A stretch of 64,000 bases of DNA, from assembly GCA_026400815.1 (NCBI GenBank), contig JAPLOI010000018.1, forward strand, positions 1-64,000. The letters run 5' to 3'. Each line of letters starts with the position of its first letter. Position 1 is the first letter of the stretch. The position numbers were made by a program, and so were the translations under genes. This stretch comes from Alphaproteobacteria bacterium (GTDB lineage: Bacteria; Pseudomonadota; Alphaproteobacteria; Acetobacterales; Acetobacteraceae). Below, one piece after another: positions 1 to 7,101 of the stretch. A model generated the notes under the pieces. That model made no database searches. It was not told where the DNA came from and worked only from the letters and a program-made list of their open reading frames with translations.

Positions 1-948
1 ACGTCGTCAACCGAGAAACATGAGCCGAAGTCGGCTGTCGTGGTTCACCAGAGGCCTACGGCGCATCGTCAGACTGCTCACCTTCGGACTGCCCCTGCCA
101 CCGCTATGGGCATCAGGATAAAACTGATGGGTGGTCAGGCAGGAGGCCACTCCATTAGGGTGAAACGTCACTGGAAACGCATGTATGACGGCCGAACCAG
201 CGTGGCACGTGCATGGTCCCGTGTTGGCGAGGACGGCTATAGTGTATGGGGTAACAACTGCGAACACTTCGTCGAGTGGTGCATCACGGGGCAGCATGCC
301 AGTCCCCAGGCCGAGGCTCTCGCGCACACCGCCCCCGTCCCTGCCAGTGTAACCATTACTTGGGCGGGAATAGGGGTCGTCTCGGTCGGGGGTCCCATCG
401 CCGGTCTTTCCGCATCGGGTACGATGTCCGGGCTTGCTACGGTCGGCGGTTTAGTTGGAGGTGGGGCTGTTGCGGGAGTCGTGGTCCTGAGTGCAGCGCC
501 CGCAATCGCCGTCACCGCCGTTGTCAGTCTGACAGTGCTTCGCGATCACAAGGACGTCCCCACCAGAGAACGAGAAGCACGGAGGATCGGACGTCGGGCC
601 TCAGCGCTTGCAGTCGCTACCGCCGCGCTCGGCGGCAATGTGGCCCTCATAAGTGCAGCAGGGGTTGTGCCAGGCCTCAGTGCCGCGGGAATCACCTCGG
701 GTCTCGCTGCGATAGGCACGACATCCGGAATGGCGGCGGCGTTAGGTTCGTTAGCCGTCCCTGGCGGTGCGATGCTTGCAGGTGTGGCACTAACTGTTGC
801 CGCCCCCGCTCTCGCGGCAACAGTAGTGGGATATGGCGCTTACCGTACCGCACGCTGGTTAAAGTCGCGAACCAGGGAACCTCTTCTGCTATCAGCCCCT
901 GGGAAGTCACGCCCCCATGGGCAATCTGATCCCAGTCACAAGGCCTAA
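1..948 (+). CDS. LRAT/NlpC-P60-like protein with glycine-rich membrane tail, 5' end outside window
   Basis: The frame is open from base 1 to the TAA at 946-948, so the true start may lie to the left; the first in-window start is GTG at 40. Residues about 60-80 from that GTG (RAWSRVGEDGYSVWGNNCEHF) match the C-terminal half of LRAT-type papain-like domains, whose NCEHF cysteine is catalytic. The N-terminal histidine motif (HxGIYxG) is not visible, so that half is upstream or lost. After it come two related hydrophobic Gly/Ala/Ser blocks, GLSASGTMSGLATVGG and GLSAAGITSGLAAIG, each followed by a long hydrophobic stretch, separated by a charged linker. Codon choice (many A/T third positions) differs from neighbours and suggests transfer. 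Acyltransferase or peptidase activity is family knowledge only; the substrate is unknown. Confidence 0.6.
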   Translation, partial: TSSTEKHEPKSAVVVHQRPTAHRQTAHLRTAPATAMGIRIKLMGGQAGGHSIRVKRHWKRMYDGRTSVARAWSRVGEDGYSVWGNNCEHFVEWCITGQHASPQAEALAHTAPVPASVTITWAGIGVVSVGGPIAGLSASGTMSGLATVGGLVGGGAVAGVVVLSAAPAIAVTAVVSLTVLRDHKDVPTREREARRIGRRASALAVATAALGGNVALISAAGVVPGLSAAGITSGLAAIGTTSGMAAALGSLAVPGGAMLAGVALTVAAPALAATVVGYGAYRTARWLKSRTREPLLLSAPGKSRPHGQSDPSHKA

Positions 949-1178
949 TGTTCGTCACACCAAGGATCAACCACCCCAACCCCACACCCAGCAAACCCAT
1001 CCGTATCCCGCGTCACCACCGCCGCCCTCCGCGCCCGCGCAATCGCCGCGATCATTGCATCCATCGTCGCAATTGGCCGCCCCGCCTCCCGCCGCAATGC
1101 ATAGATCGCGGCATACTCAAGCGCCGCCGCCGCATCGAACGGCCACACCCGCCCCGCAAAATGCTCCTCGAACATCCC
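945..1178 (-). pseudogene. VapC-type PIN toxin, C-terminal remnant
   Basis: The minus strand encodes GMFEEHFAGRVWPFDAAAA, then GRPIATMDAMIAAIARARRA, then VVTRDTDGFAGCGVGVVDPW. This is the C-terminal half of a VapC-family PIN-domain RNase, including the late acidic residues and the GCG(I/V)xVV(N/D)PW ending. The N-terminal half with the first catalytic Asp (MIVLDTNVxSE in the family) is absent: homology stops near 1178, where plus-strand coding of an unrelated membrane protein begins. No VapB antitoxin gene is next to it. It is almost certainly non-functional debris of a toxin-antitoxin module. Confidence 0.7.
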
Positions 1179-1266
1179 CCGCTTCACCGAGCCACCCGCC
1201 TGCCCCAGCTGCAACGACCCGATCCGCTCCGAAGACATCGAATTCCGCATCGCCCCGATCATCCAG

Positions 1267-1629
1267 GTGATCGTCAGCTACATCCTGCCCTTCACCCTGG
1301 GCATTGTCGGCTCGCTGCTCTTCGTCGTGCTCGATCACTACACGCGCATGCGCGCCAACCAGCTCGTCCCGCGCGACCTCGCACTGTCGCATCTGCGCGT
1401 CATCCTGGGCATCGTCGTCGCCGTCTGCATCAGCCTGCTGATCACCGGCGCGGTCGGCCCCGCCGTCCCGGTCCAGGGCCTGCCATCGGGCTCCGCCGCG
1501 CCAAGCTCGCTGGTCGGCTCCCTCACCCTCTCGGCCAGCCTGATCGCCTTCCTGGCCGGCTTCGGCGCGGAGGCCGTCTTCTCCCTGCTGCAAACCCTGG
1601 TGCAGCGGGTCTTCGCCTCTCCCAAGTAA
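1267..1629 (+). CDS. Hypothetical membrane protein, probably 5'-truncated
   Basis: A 120-residue product starts at GTG 1267 and has about four hydrophobic segments (near residues 3-22, 45-63, 80-100 and 100-115). I do not recognise the family. Protein-like sequence continues in frame upstream of the GTG (CPSCNDPIRSEDIEF, encoded from 1201) with no ATG. This suggests that the original gene was longer and lost its 5' end at the junction with the VapC remnant near 1180. The CxxC in that extension resembles half of a zinc ribbon, but this cannot be confirmed. It may be an inactive fragment. Confidence 0.45.
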   Translation: MIVSYILPFTLGIVGSLLFVVLDHYTRMRANQLVPRDLALSHLRVILGIVVAVCISLLITGAVGPAVPVQGLPSGSAAPSSLVGSLTLSASLIAFLAGFGAEAVFSLLQTLVQRVFASPK

Positions 1630-1657
1630 GGCGAAAGGCGCGCCGGGGGGCCCCCTC

Positions 1658-2245
1658 CTACGTCCCCGTCCACTCGCGCGCCAGCAGCCCGTACACGCAA
1701 TCATCCCGCCACGCCCCGCCCAGGAACAGCGTCTCCCGCAGCACCCCCTCCAGCCGGAACCCGAACCGCTCCACCAGCCGGCGGGACGCCGCGTTCTCCG
1801 GATCAATCACCGCCTGCACCCGATGGAACCGCGCCACCCCGAAGCAATGCCCCAGCAGCGCGCCCACCGCCTCGGCGGCATAGCCGCGCCCCCACCAGGC
1901 GGGCGCCAGCATGTAGCCGATCTCGGCATGGCGCTGCTTCAAATCGGCATTGTGGTAGTTCACCATGCCCAGGCAGCGGTCGCTGCCGGCCTCGGCCACC
2001 GCCCACGCCAGCCGCCGCGCGGGCGTGAACGCCATGCCCCGCCGCACCACCCGCTCCGTCTCGCTGCGCCACCGATGCGCCGGCCGGTTCCAGAACCGCA
2101 TGGCCTCGGCATCGCCATAGCATTCATGCATGCCGTCCACGTCCTCCAGCCGAAACGGCCGCAGGCGCAACCGCGGCGTGGCCAGGATCGGATGCGGCAC
2201 GGAAGTCTGGGGCGTGGAAGTCTGGGGCGTGGAAGTCTGGGGCAT
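1658..2245 (-). CDS. GNAT family N-acetyltransferase
   Basis: This 195-residue protein of the RimJ/RimL type carries LATPRLRLRPF near the N-terminus, RGYAAEAVGALLGHCFG (the acetyl-CoA-binding region) and PENAASRRLVERFGFRLEG. It probably acetylates an amino group of a protein or small molecule with acetyl-CoA; the substrate is unknown. The start at 2245 is chosen because the domain begins about 15 residues later and the ATG lies in the third unit of a 15-bp tandem repeat, which encodes a TSTPQ-type leader. It is about half identical to the upstream gene at 2263-2829 (MVNYHNA, GDAEAMRFW and ASRRLVER are shared), so the pair is a tandem duplication. It is the last gene of a three-gene minus-strand set. 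Confidence 0.85.
   Translation of the reverse strand: MPQTSTPQTSTPQTSVPHPILATPRLRLRPFRLEDVDGMHECYGDAEAMRFWNRPAHRWRSETERVVRRGMAFTPARRLAWAVAEAGSDRCLGMVNYHNADLKQRHAEIGYMLAPAWWGRGYAAEAVGALLGHCFGVARFHRVQAVIDPENAASRRLVERFGFRLEGVLRETLFLGGAWRDDCVYGLLAREWTGT
2201..2245 (+). repeat. Three 15-bp tandem repeats over a start codon
   Basis: The unit GGAAGTCTGGGGCGT occurs at 2201-2215 and 2216-2230. The third unit at 2231-2245 differs only at its end (GGCAT), where CAT is the complement of the GNAT start codon. Because the unit is 15 bp, changes in copy number keep the frame and only lengthen or shorten the (T/S)xPQTS leader. Confidence 0.9.
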
Positions 2246-2262
2246 GATGCTGGCAGTCCGTT

Positions 2263-2829
2263 CTACGTCTTGTCCAACCCAACACCCCATTCCGGTGCCA
2301 ACAGCCCATAGAGCACCGCATCCCGCCGCGTTCCGCTCACCAGCTGAACCTCCCGCAGCACCCCTTCGCCGCGGAATCCCAACCGCTCCACCAGCCTGCG
2401 GGAGGCGGAATTCTCCGGGTGGATCAACGCCTGCAACCGATGCAGCCCCATCGTCCCGATGCAATGCCCGATCAGCGCCGAAACCGCCTCGCGCCCCACG
2501 CCCTGGCCCTGCCTGTCGGGCCGGATGATGTAGCCGATATCAGCACTCCGGTGCCGCTCGCTGGCATTGTGGTAGTTCACCATCCCCACGCAGCCATCCG
2601 TCGCGCGGTCCGCCACCGCCCACACCCGCAACGCGGCCGGCGCAGGCTCCATCGCCCAGCGCACCGCCCGCTCCGTCTCGCCTCGCGTGGCATTCGCCGG
2701 CCGGTCCCAGAACCGCATCGCCTCCGCATCGCCGTAGCAGCCATGGATCGCGTCCACGTCGTCGATCCGGAACCGCCGCAGAACCAGCCGTGCCGTCGCC
2801 AGAACCGGATGCGACGATGCGTCCTGCAC
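2263..2829 (-). CDS. GNAT family N-acetyltransferase (tandem paralogue)
   Basis: This 188-residue RimJ/RimL-type acetyltransferase contains LATARLVLRRFRIDDVD, IGYIIRPDRQGQGVGREAV (the pyrophosphate-binding loop, with the Q/RxxGxG/A pattern as QGQGVG) and ENSASRRLVERLGFRGEG. It is the paralogue of the next gene down (1658-2245) and lies 17 bp before it. The two sit behind the cupin gene at 2840-3238 with a 10-bp gap, so one transcript is likely. The substrate cannot be told from sequence. Confidence 0.88.
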   Translation of the reverse strand: MQDASSHPVLATARLVLRRFRIDDVDAIHGCYGDAEAMRFWDRPANATRGETERAVRWAMEPAPAALRVWAVADRATDGCVGMVNYHNASERHRSADIGYIIRPDRQGQGVGREAVSALIGHCIGTMGLHRLQALIHPENSASRRLVERLGFRGEGVLREVQLVSGTRRDAVLYGLLAPEWGVGLDKT

Positions 2830-2839
2830 CGCGCTGCGC

Positions 2840-3238
2840 CTAGCCCCGCCGGTACTGGGCGTCGTCCACCTGCTCCATCCAGTCCACGCTCTTGCCGTCC
2901 AGCTTCTCCTGGATGGCGATATGGCACATCCCCGTCGTCGCCGTCGCCCCGTGCCAGTGCTTCTCGCCGGGCGGAAACCACACCACGTCGCCGGGGAAGA
3001 TCTCCTCCACCGCCCCGCCCACGCGCTGCACCCAGCCGCGCCCCGCGGTCACGATCAGCGTCTGCCCCAGCGGATGCGTGTGCCACGCCGTCCGCGCCCC
3101 GGGCTCGAAGGTCACCAGCGCCCCGGCCACCCGCGCCGGATCGTCATGGCTGAACAGCGGGTCCATCCGCACCGCCCCCGTGAACCAATCCGCCGGCCCC
3201 TTCCCCGAAGCCTGGCTCCCCGCCCGCCTGATCTCCAT
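2840..3238 (-). CDS. Cupin-domain protein
   Basis: This 132-residue single-domain cupin has motif 1 near residues 46-66 ([20 protein letters not shown]) and motif 2 near residues 82-97 ([17 protein letters not shown]). The His/Gln metal ligands are present. The layout resembles the small metal-dependent cupins that include bacterial cupin hydroxynitrile lyases and carboxymuconolactone-like enzymes, but the reaction is not determined. It is probably first in an operon with the two GNAT genes. The upstream 129 bp also carries the promoter of the plus-strand gene at 3368. Confidence 0.8.
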   Translation of the reverse strand: MEIRRAGSQASGKGPADWFTGAVRMDPLFSHDDPARVAGALVTFEPGARTAWHTHPLGQTLIVTAGRGWVQRVGGAVEEIFPGDVVWFPPGEKHWHGATATTGMCHIAIQEKLDGKSVDWMEQVDDAQYRRG

Positions 3239-3330
3239 CGCCGCTCTCCCTCAACACTCTTCCCAGATGCGCCCCAACCGCCCCGGCTTCAACCCGCCTT
3301 GCACTCCGCAAGATTTTTTGCCCACACCCC

Positions 3331-3368
3331 TTGCATCGCTAACTTTTGTTAGTTATAATCCCACCCCA
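3331..3368 (+). promoter_or_regulatory. Probable sigma70 promoter of a leaderless transcript with an inverted repeat between -35 and -10
   Basis: TTGCAT at 3331-3336 and a perfect TATAAT at 3354-3359 are 17 bp apart. The spacer contains the perfect inverted repeat CTAAC-TTTT-GTTAG (3339-3352), a plausible repressor operator. Transcription would start about 7 bp past the -10 box, at 3366-3368, which is the ATG of the next gene (3368). There is no room for a Shine-Dalgarno sequence, so translation is probably leaderless. Confidence 0.6.
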
Positions 3369-4036
3369 TGAGCACCGCAGCCCCCGCAACCCAGGCCGAG
3401 CCGACCGCCCGGGAGGACTCCGTCCTCACGGTGGAAGAGCTCGCCCGCACGCTGGATGCCATCCTCGCCTCCCTCCTCGCCCTGCTCCGCACCTTCGCCC
3501 GCTACACCAGCGCCCTCGGCCCGCTCGCCACCCCCATCTGGAACCGCATCTCCCGCACCCGGGTCCGCCTCGCCCGCGCCCTGGCCCATCTCGCCGCCGG
3601 CCACACCCCGCGCCCCACCCAGCCCCGCGCCCCGCGCCCGCGCCAGGCCCCGCGCGAACAGGATCCCCGCAGCCACGTCCCCGTCCGCCGCCATGGCTGG
3701 CTCGGCGCCCTGCTGGACCATCACGTCCGCGCCTACGCCTCCCAGCTCGAATTCCTCCTCGCCCGCCCCGGCGCCGCCGCCCTCATCGCCGCCTCCCCCG
3801 GCGCCACCCGCACCCTGCGCCCGCTCTGCCGCATGCTCGGCACCGAACTCCCCGCCGCCCTGCGCCTCCCCCCGCGCCCCAGATCGGCCCGGCCCAGGCC
3901 GGCCCGGCCCAAACCCGCCAAGCCGCCCCGCGCGAAAGGCCCCAGCCCCGGCCTCGCCCCCGGCGACCAGCCCTTCCGCCCCTACGTCCTCAAGGCCATC
4001 CGCTACGCCAGGCGCCACGGCCTCTGGCGGCCCTGA
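3368..4036 (+). CDS. Hypothetical protein with proline/arginine-rich linkers
   Basis: I do not recognise this 222-residue protein. Residues about 20-80 look helical and amphipathic to hydrophobic (LDAILASLLALLRTFARY). Residues 80-105 and about 175-200 are low-complexity Pro/Arg/Lys tracts. Residues 110-165 form a second helical block, and the end reads PYVLKAIRYARRHGLWRP. There is no signal peptide. The start at 3368 sits directly behind a strong -10 box, so the mRNA is probably leaderless. It converges with the TNT-like gene (end 4083) and has no operon partner. The basic tracts could bind nucleic acid, but that is speculation. Confidence 0.55.
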   Translation: MSTAAPATQAEPTAREDSVLTVEELARTLDAILASLLALLRTFARYTSALGPLATPIWNRISRTRVRLARALAHLAAGHTPRPTQPRAPRPRQAPREQDPRSHVPVRRHGWLGALLDHHVRAYASQLEFLLARPGAAALIAASPGATRTLRPLCRMLGTELPAALRLPPRPRSARPRPARPKPAKPPRAKGPSPGLAPGDQPFRPYVLKAIRYARRHGLWRP

Positions 4037-4082
4037 AACCCGCCACGCCAACCCACGTCCATTTTGTTCCGTTATCGTAATT

Positions 4083-4526
4083 TCAACAGGGCGCGGGCGA
4101 AGCCGGCATCCGCACCAGCACCCCATCGGCCAGAAGCTGCGCCACCGTCGCATCACTCTGCACCTGCGTCGCCCCGCCGGGCTCGTCGAACCACCCCGCC
4201 GCCTTGCCGATCCACACCGGCAGCGGGCTCGCCACCCGGAACACCGAATAGGGCTGCCCCGCACACACGCTCGGCAGCGCCCGCGCCCGGAACGCCGCCC
4301 CCTTCGGGCTCAGGAACCGCCCGGTATCCGCCCCGAACCGGTCCAGCAACACCCCCGCCGGCAGCACGATCGGCACCGCCGCCCCACGGAACCCGTCATC
4401 CGGCGGCCACCGCACCCCGCCCCCGTCCAGCCACGTCGCCGCCAACTCGGGCCGCACCCAGCCCGGCCGCTCCACCGGCTGCGCACACCCCGCCAGCCCC
4501 GCCACCGCCAGCACCAGCCACCGCAT
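4083..4526 (-). CDS. TNT-domain (NAD glycohydrolase-like) lipoprotein
   Basis: The 147-residue product has a lipoprotein signal (hydrophobic residues 3-12, lipobox LAGC with Cys14). The mature part resembles the TNT domain of Mycobacterium tuberculosis necrotizing toxin, an NAD+ glycohydrolase: LPAGVLLDRFGADTGRFLSP (about residues 55-74), ARALP (81-85), then WFDEPGGATQV (112-122) with the conserved Gln121. Arg63 and Arg70 fit the family's substrate-binding arginines. It stands alone, divergent from the CBS gene, with no recognisable immunity gene beside it. A lipid-anchored rather than freely secreted form is unusual for a toxin. Activity is inferred from family only. Confidence 0.65.
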   Translation of the reverse strand: MRWLVLAVAGLAGCAQPVERPGWVRPELAATWLDGGGVRWPPDDGFRGAAVPIVLPAGVLLDRFGADTGRFLSPKGAAFRARALPSVCAGQPYSVFRVASPLPVWIGKAAGWFDEPGGATQVQSDATVAQLLADGVLVRMPASPAPC

Positions 4527-4591
4527 CGCCCGCTCCTGCGCTATTTCGTTGCGAAAACCATACGGAAAGGCACCACCCCGCGCAACCCGCG

Positions 4592-4605
4592 TTGAGCCAG
4601 ATCAA
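4592..4605 (+). promoter_or_regulatory. FNR/FixK-like binding site
   Basis: TTGAGCCAGATCAA matches the FNR/FixK consensus TTGAT-N4-ATCAA at 9 of 10 defined bases. It is centred about 58 bp before the ATG of the CBS-domain gene. A class II arrangement (centre at -41.5) would place the transcription start near 4640, between the box and the ribosome binding site. Oxygen-limited induction of the CBS gene is inferred. Confidence 0.45.
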
Positions 4606-4655
4606 CGCCCCGCCGTCGTCCAACCGTCACACTCCCCCAAACCCAGGAGGCGACC

Positions 4656-5072
4656 ATGGCCCAGCGCAAGATCGGCGACGTCGTCCGGCGCCAGCCCGTC
4701 ACCCTGCCCGCCACCGCCACGGTGCAGCAGGCCTGCCAGGAGATGCACACACACCGCATCGGCGCCGTCATGGTCACCGATGCCCACGGCGCCCTCGAAG
4801 GCATCATCACCGGCCGCGATGTCGTCCGCCTCCTCGCCGAAGGCAAAAGCCCCGCCCACACCCACCTCGCCGCGGTCATGACCCGCAGCCCCGCCCACAT
4901 GCCCCCCACCCACACCGCCATCGAGGCCCTGCGCCTGATGCACGATGGCGGCTTCCGCCACGTCCCCGTCGTGGCCCACGGCAAGGTGCTCGGCCTCGTC
5001 TCCACCATGGATTTCCGCGCCCTGGAGCACGACCGCCTCGATGAGGAGACCGGCGTCTGGGAAAAGCTCTAG
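4656..5072 (+). CDS. Tandem CBS-domain protein
   Basis: The 138-residue protein is essentially two CBS domains. The first covers about residues 8-60 (IGAVMVTDAHGALEGIITGRD) and the second about residues 72-125 (HVPVVAHGKVLGLVSTMDF). Stand-alone CBS pairs sense adenine nucleotides and control partner enzymes; the partner here is unknown. The ATG at 4656 is preceded by a strong AGGAGG (4646-4651). An FNR/FixK-like box lies upstream, and CBS-only proteins are common members of microaerobic regulons in alphaproteobacteria. No other genes of such a regulon are visible. Confidence 0.88.
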   Translation: MAQRKIGDVVRRQPVTLPATATVQQACQEMHTHRIGAVMVTDAHGALEGIITGRDVVRLLAEGKSPAHTHLAAVMTRSPAHMPPTHTAIEALRLMHDGGFRHVPVVAHGKVLGLVSTMDFRALEHDRLDEETGVWEKL

Positions 5073-5126
5073 CCCCGCCACCGGCCCAGACTCCCCACCG
5101 CCCCGAAGCCCGCGCTAGAAGGGATC

Positions 5127-6158
5127 ATGACCCATACCATCATGATCGCCTCCCCCCTCGAACCCGAGCACGTCGCCACGATCCGCGAGACGCATCCCTC
5201 GCTGGAAGTGCTCTACGACCCCGCCCTCCTGCCCCCCACCCGCTACACCGCCGACCACAAGGGCATCGACGGCTTCACCCGCACCCACCTGCAGCAGCAG
5301 CGCTGGAAGGAAATGCTCGCGGAAGCCGACATCCTGTGGGACCTCCCGGCCGCGGAAGAACTGCCGCTGCTCGCCAAGCTGAAATGGATCCAAACCACCA
5401 GCACCGGCGTCGGCCAATACGTGAAGACCATGGGCCTCGCCGAACGCGATATCCTCGTCACCACCGCCCGCGGCGTGCACGCCCGCCCGCTCGCCGAATT
5501 CACCTTCATGGCCCTGCTCGCGCACTGGCGCGGCCTCGCCCATCTCCAGGCCGAGCAGAAGGCCCATAGCTGGATCCGCTCCTGCGGCCCCGAAGTGGCC
5601 GGCCGCCGCCTGGTCATCATCGGCGCCGGCGACCTCGCCCGCGGCTGCGCCCGCCTCGCAAAAGCCTTCGACATGCACGTCACCGCCGTCGCCCGCGACC
5701 CCGCCCGCTCCCGCGCCCACAACGACCTGTTCGATGCCGTGGTCCCCACCGCCCAGATGCACCAGGCCCTCGACAGCGCCGATGCCGTGGTGGTGACAGT
5801 CCCGCACACCGATGCCACCGTGAACCTGGTCGATGCCGCCGCCTTCGCCGCCATGCGTCCCGGCGTGGTCTTCGTCAACATCGCCCGCGGCACCGTGGTG
5901 GATGAGGATGCGCTGATCGAAGCCTGCGCCTCCGGCAAGATCGGCTTCGCCGCGCTGGACGTCGCCCGCGTGGAACCGCTGGCCAAGGAATCCCCGCTCT
6001 GGGACATGAAGAACGTGCTGATCTCGCCGCACTCCGCCAGCACCGTCTTCTCCGAGAACGCCCGCATCACCGAAATCTTCCGCCACAACCTGCTCTGCTG
6101 GATCGACGGCCGGATGGACCAGATGCGCAACGTGCTCGACAAGACCTTGTTGTACTGA
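5127..6158 (+). CDS. D-isomer-specific 2-hydroxyacid dehydrogenase
   Basis: The 343-residue NAD(P)-dependent oxidoreductase interconverts a 2-keto acid and its D-2-hydroxy acid. The nucleotide-binding loop is GAGDLARG (166-173). The catalytic residues of the family are present: Arg254 in NIARGT, Glu283 in ARVEPL and His302 in SPHSAS. The GAGDLA loop departs from the usual GxGxxG. It opens a plus-strand run with short gaps (7 bp to the DUF1028 gene), which suggests co-transcription with the amidase cluster. The exact substrate is unknown. Confidence 0.88.
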   Translation: MTHTIMIASPLEPEHVATIRETHPSLEVLYDPALLPPTRYTADHKGIDGFTRTHLQQQRWKEMLAEADILWDLPAAEELPLLAKLKWIQTTSTGVGQYVKTMGLAERDILVTTARGVHARPLAEFTFMALLAHWRGLAHLQAEQKAHSWIRSCGPEVAGRRLVIIGAGDLARGCARLAKAFDMHVTAVARDPARSRAHNDLFDAVVPTAQMHQALDSADAVVVTVPHTDATVNLVDAAAFAAMRPGVVFVNIARGTVVDEDALIEACASGKIGFAALDVARVEPLAKESPLWDMKNVLISPHSASTVFSENARITEIFRHNLLCWIDGRMDQMRNVLDKTLLY

Positions 6159-6165
6159 ACCTACA

Positions 6166-6846
6166 ATGACCTTCTCACTCCTCGGCCGCTGCCCCCGCAC
6201 CGGCCAGTTCGGCGCCGTCGTCACCACCTCCGCCGTCGGCGTCGGCGCCCGCGTGCCCTTCGCGAAGGCCGGCATCGGCGCCGTGCTCACCCAGCACCGT
6301 ACCGACCCGCGCCTGGGCCCGCTCGGCCTGGATCTCCTCTCACGCGGCTTCACCGCGCAACAAACCATCGACGCCATCGCCGCCGCCACCCCCCACCGCC
6401 ACTGGCGCCAACTCGCCGTGATCGATGCCCAGGGCCGCACCGCGCATTTCGACGGTGCGAACGTTCGCCCCGCCATCTCGGTCACCCACGGCCGCGATTG
6501 CGTCGGCGCCGGCAACATCCTGCGCAACGAGGACGTGGCGCCCGCGATGGTCGCCAGCTTCGAAGCCACCATCGACCTCCCGCTCGCCACCCGCCTCGTC
6601 CGCGCGATCCAGGCAGGGGAGGATGCCGGGGGCGAAACCGCCGCCGTGGTCTCCGCCTCCCTGCTGGTGGTCCACACCGAACCCTTCCCCTTCGTGGACC
6701 TGCGCGTGGACGCCCACGAAAAGCCGCTCGCCGAACTCGCCCGCCTCTGGGCGCTCTACGAACCCACCGCCGAAGACTATGTCCGCCGCGCCGTGGACCC
6801 GGATTTCGCCGCCACCTACATCGCCCCGCCCCCCAAGACGAATTGA
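6166..6846 (+). CDS. DUF1028 family protein
   Basis: The 226-residue protein has the DUF1028 layout: MTFSLLGRCPRTGQFG at the start, then VVTTSAVGVGARVPFAKAG, a central GAGNIL, and a C-terminal VDLRVDxHxxPLxEL block (residues about 190-205). DUF1028 proteins are predicted Ntn-hydrolase-fold enzymes often found in amino-acid or peptide catabolism clusters; no reaction is assigned here. It lies 7 bp after the 2-hydroxyacid dehydrogenase and before a GatC-like/amidase pair, consistent with hydrolysis of an amide substrate. Confidence 0.85.
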   Translation: MTFSLLGRCPRTGQFGAVVTTSAVGVGARVPFAKAGIGAVLTQHRTDPRLGPLGLDLLSRGFTAQQTIDAIAAATPHRHWRQLAVIDAQGRTAHFDGANVRPAISVTHGRDCVGAGNILRNEDVAPAMVASFEATIDLPLATRLVRAIQAGEDAGGETAAVVSASLLVVHTEPFPFVDLRVDAHEKPLAELARLWALYEPTAEDYVRRAVDPDFAATYIAPPPKTN

Positions 6847-6898
6847 CACCGGCTCCCGGATGCGGCGCAGTCCCGCCCTCAAAACCGCGGAGGGCAGG

Positions 6899-7099
6899 AT
6901 GTCGCAGCCACTGAGCCGGGACGAATTCGCAACACTGGTCAAGCGCGCGGGGCTCGACCTCACGCAAGCGAACATCGACGATCTCTACAGCGCCTGGCCG
7001 CATATCGAGCGGTTCACCGCCCTGCTCCGCAACCCCGCCCGCGGCCGCGAGGCCGAACCCGCCCATCTCTTCCGCCCGCTGAACGCGGAGGGCGTGTGA
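6899..7099 (+). CDS. Small GatC/AtzG-like (DUF4089-type) protein
   Basis: This 66-residue protein (MSQPLSRDEFATLVKRAGLD at the N-terminus, ending GREAEPAHLFRPLNAEGV) resembles the small helical subunits that wrap amidases of the GatA/AtzE type. The start at 6899 follows GGAGGGCAGG, and the stop TGA is at 7097-7099, just before the amidase ATG at 7102. The tight spacing supports a two-subunit amidase. A second pair of this type occurs at 62432-62623/61017-62435. Confidence 0.6.
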   Translation: MSQPLSRDEFATLVKRAGLDLTQANIDDLYSAWPHIERFTALLRNPARGREAEPAHLFRPLNAEGV

Positions 7100-7101
7100 C
7101 C

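Noticed and set aside
945-1262. Intact VapC toxin
   Set aside because: The frame has a start codon, but residues before GMFEEHF do not resemble the PIN domain and the first catalytic Asp is absent.
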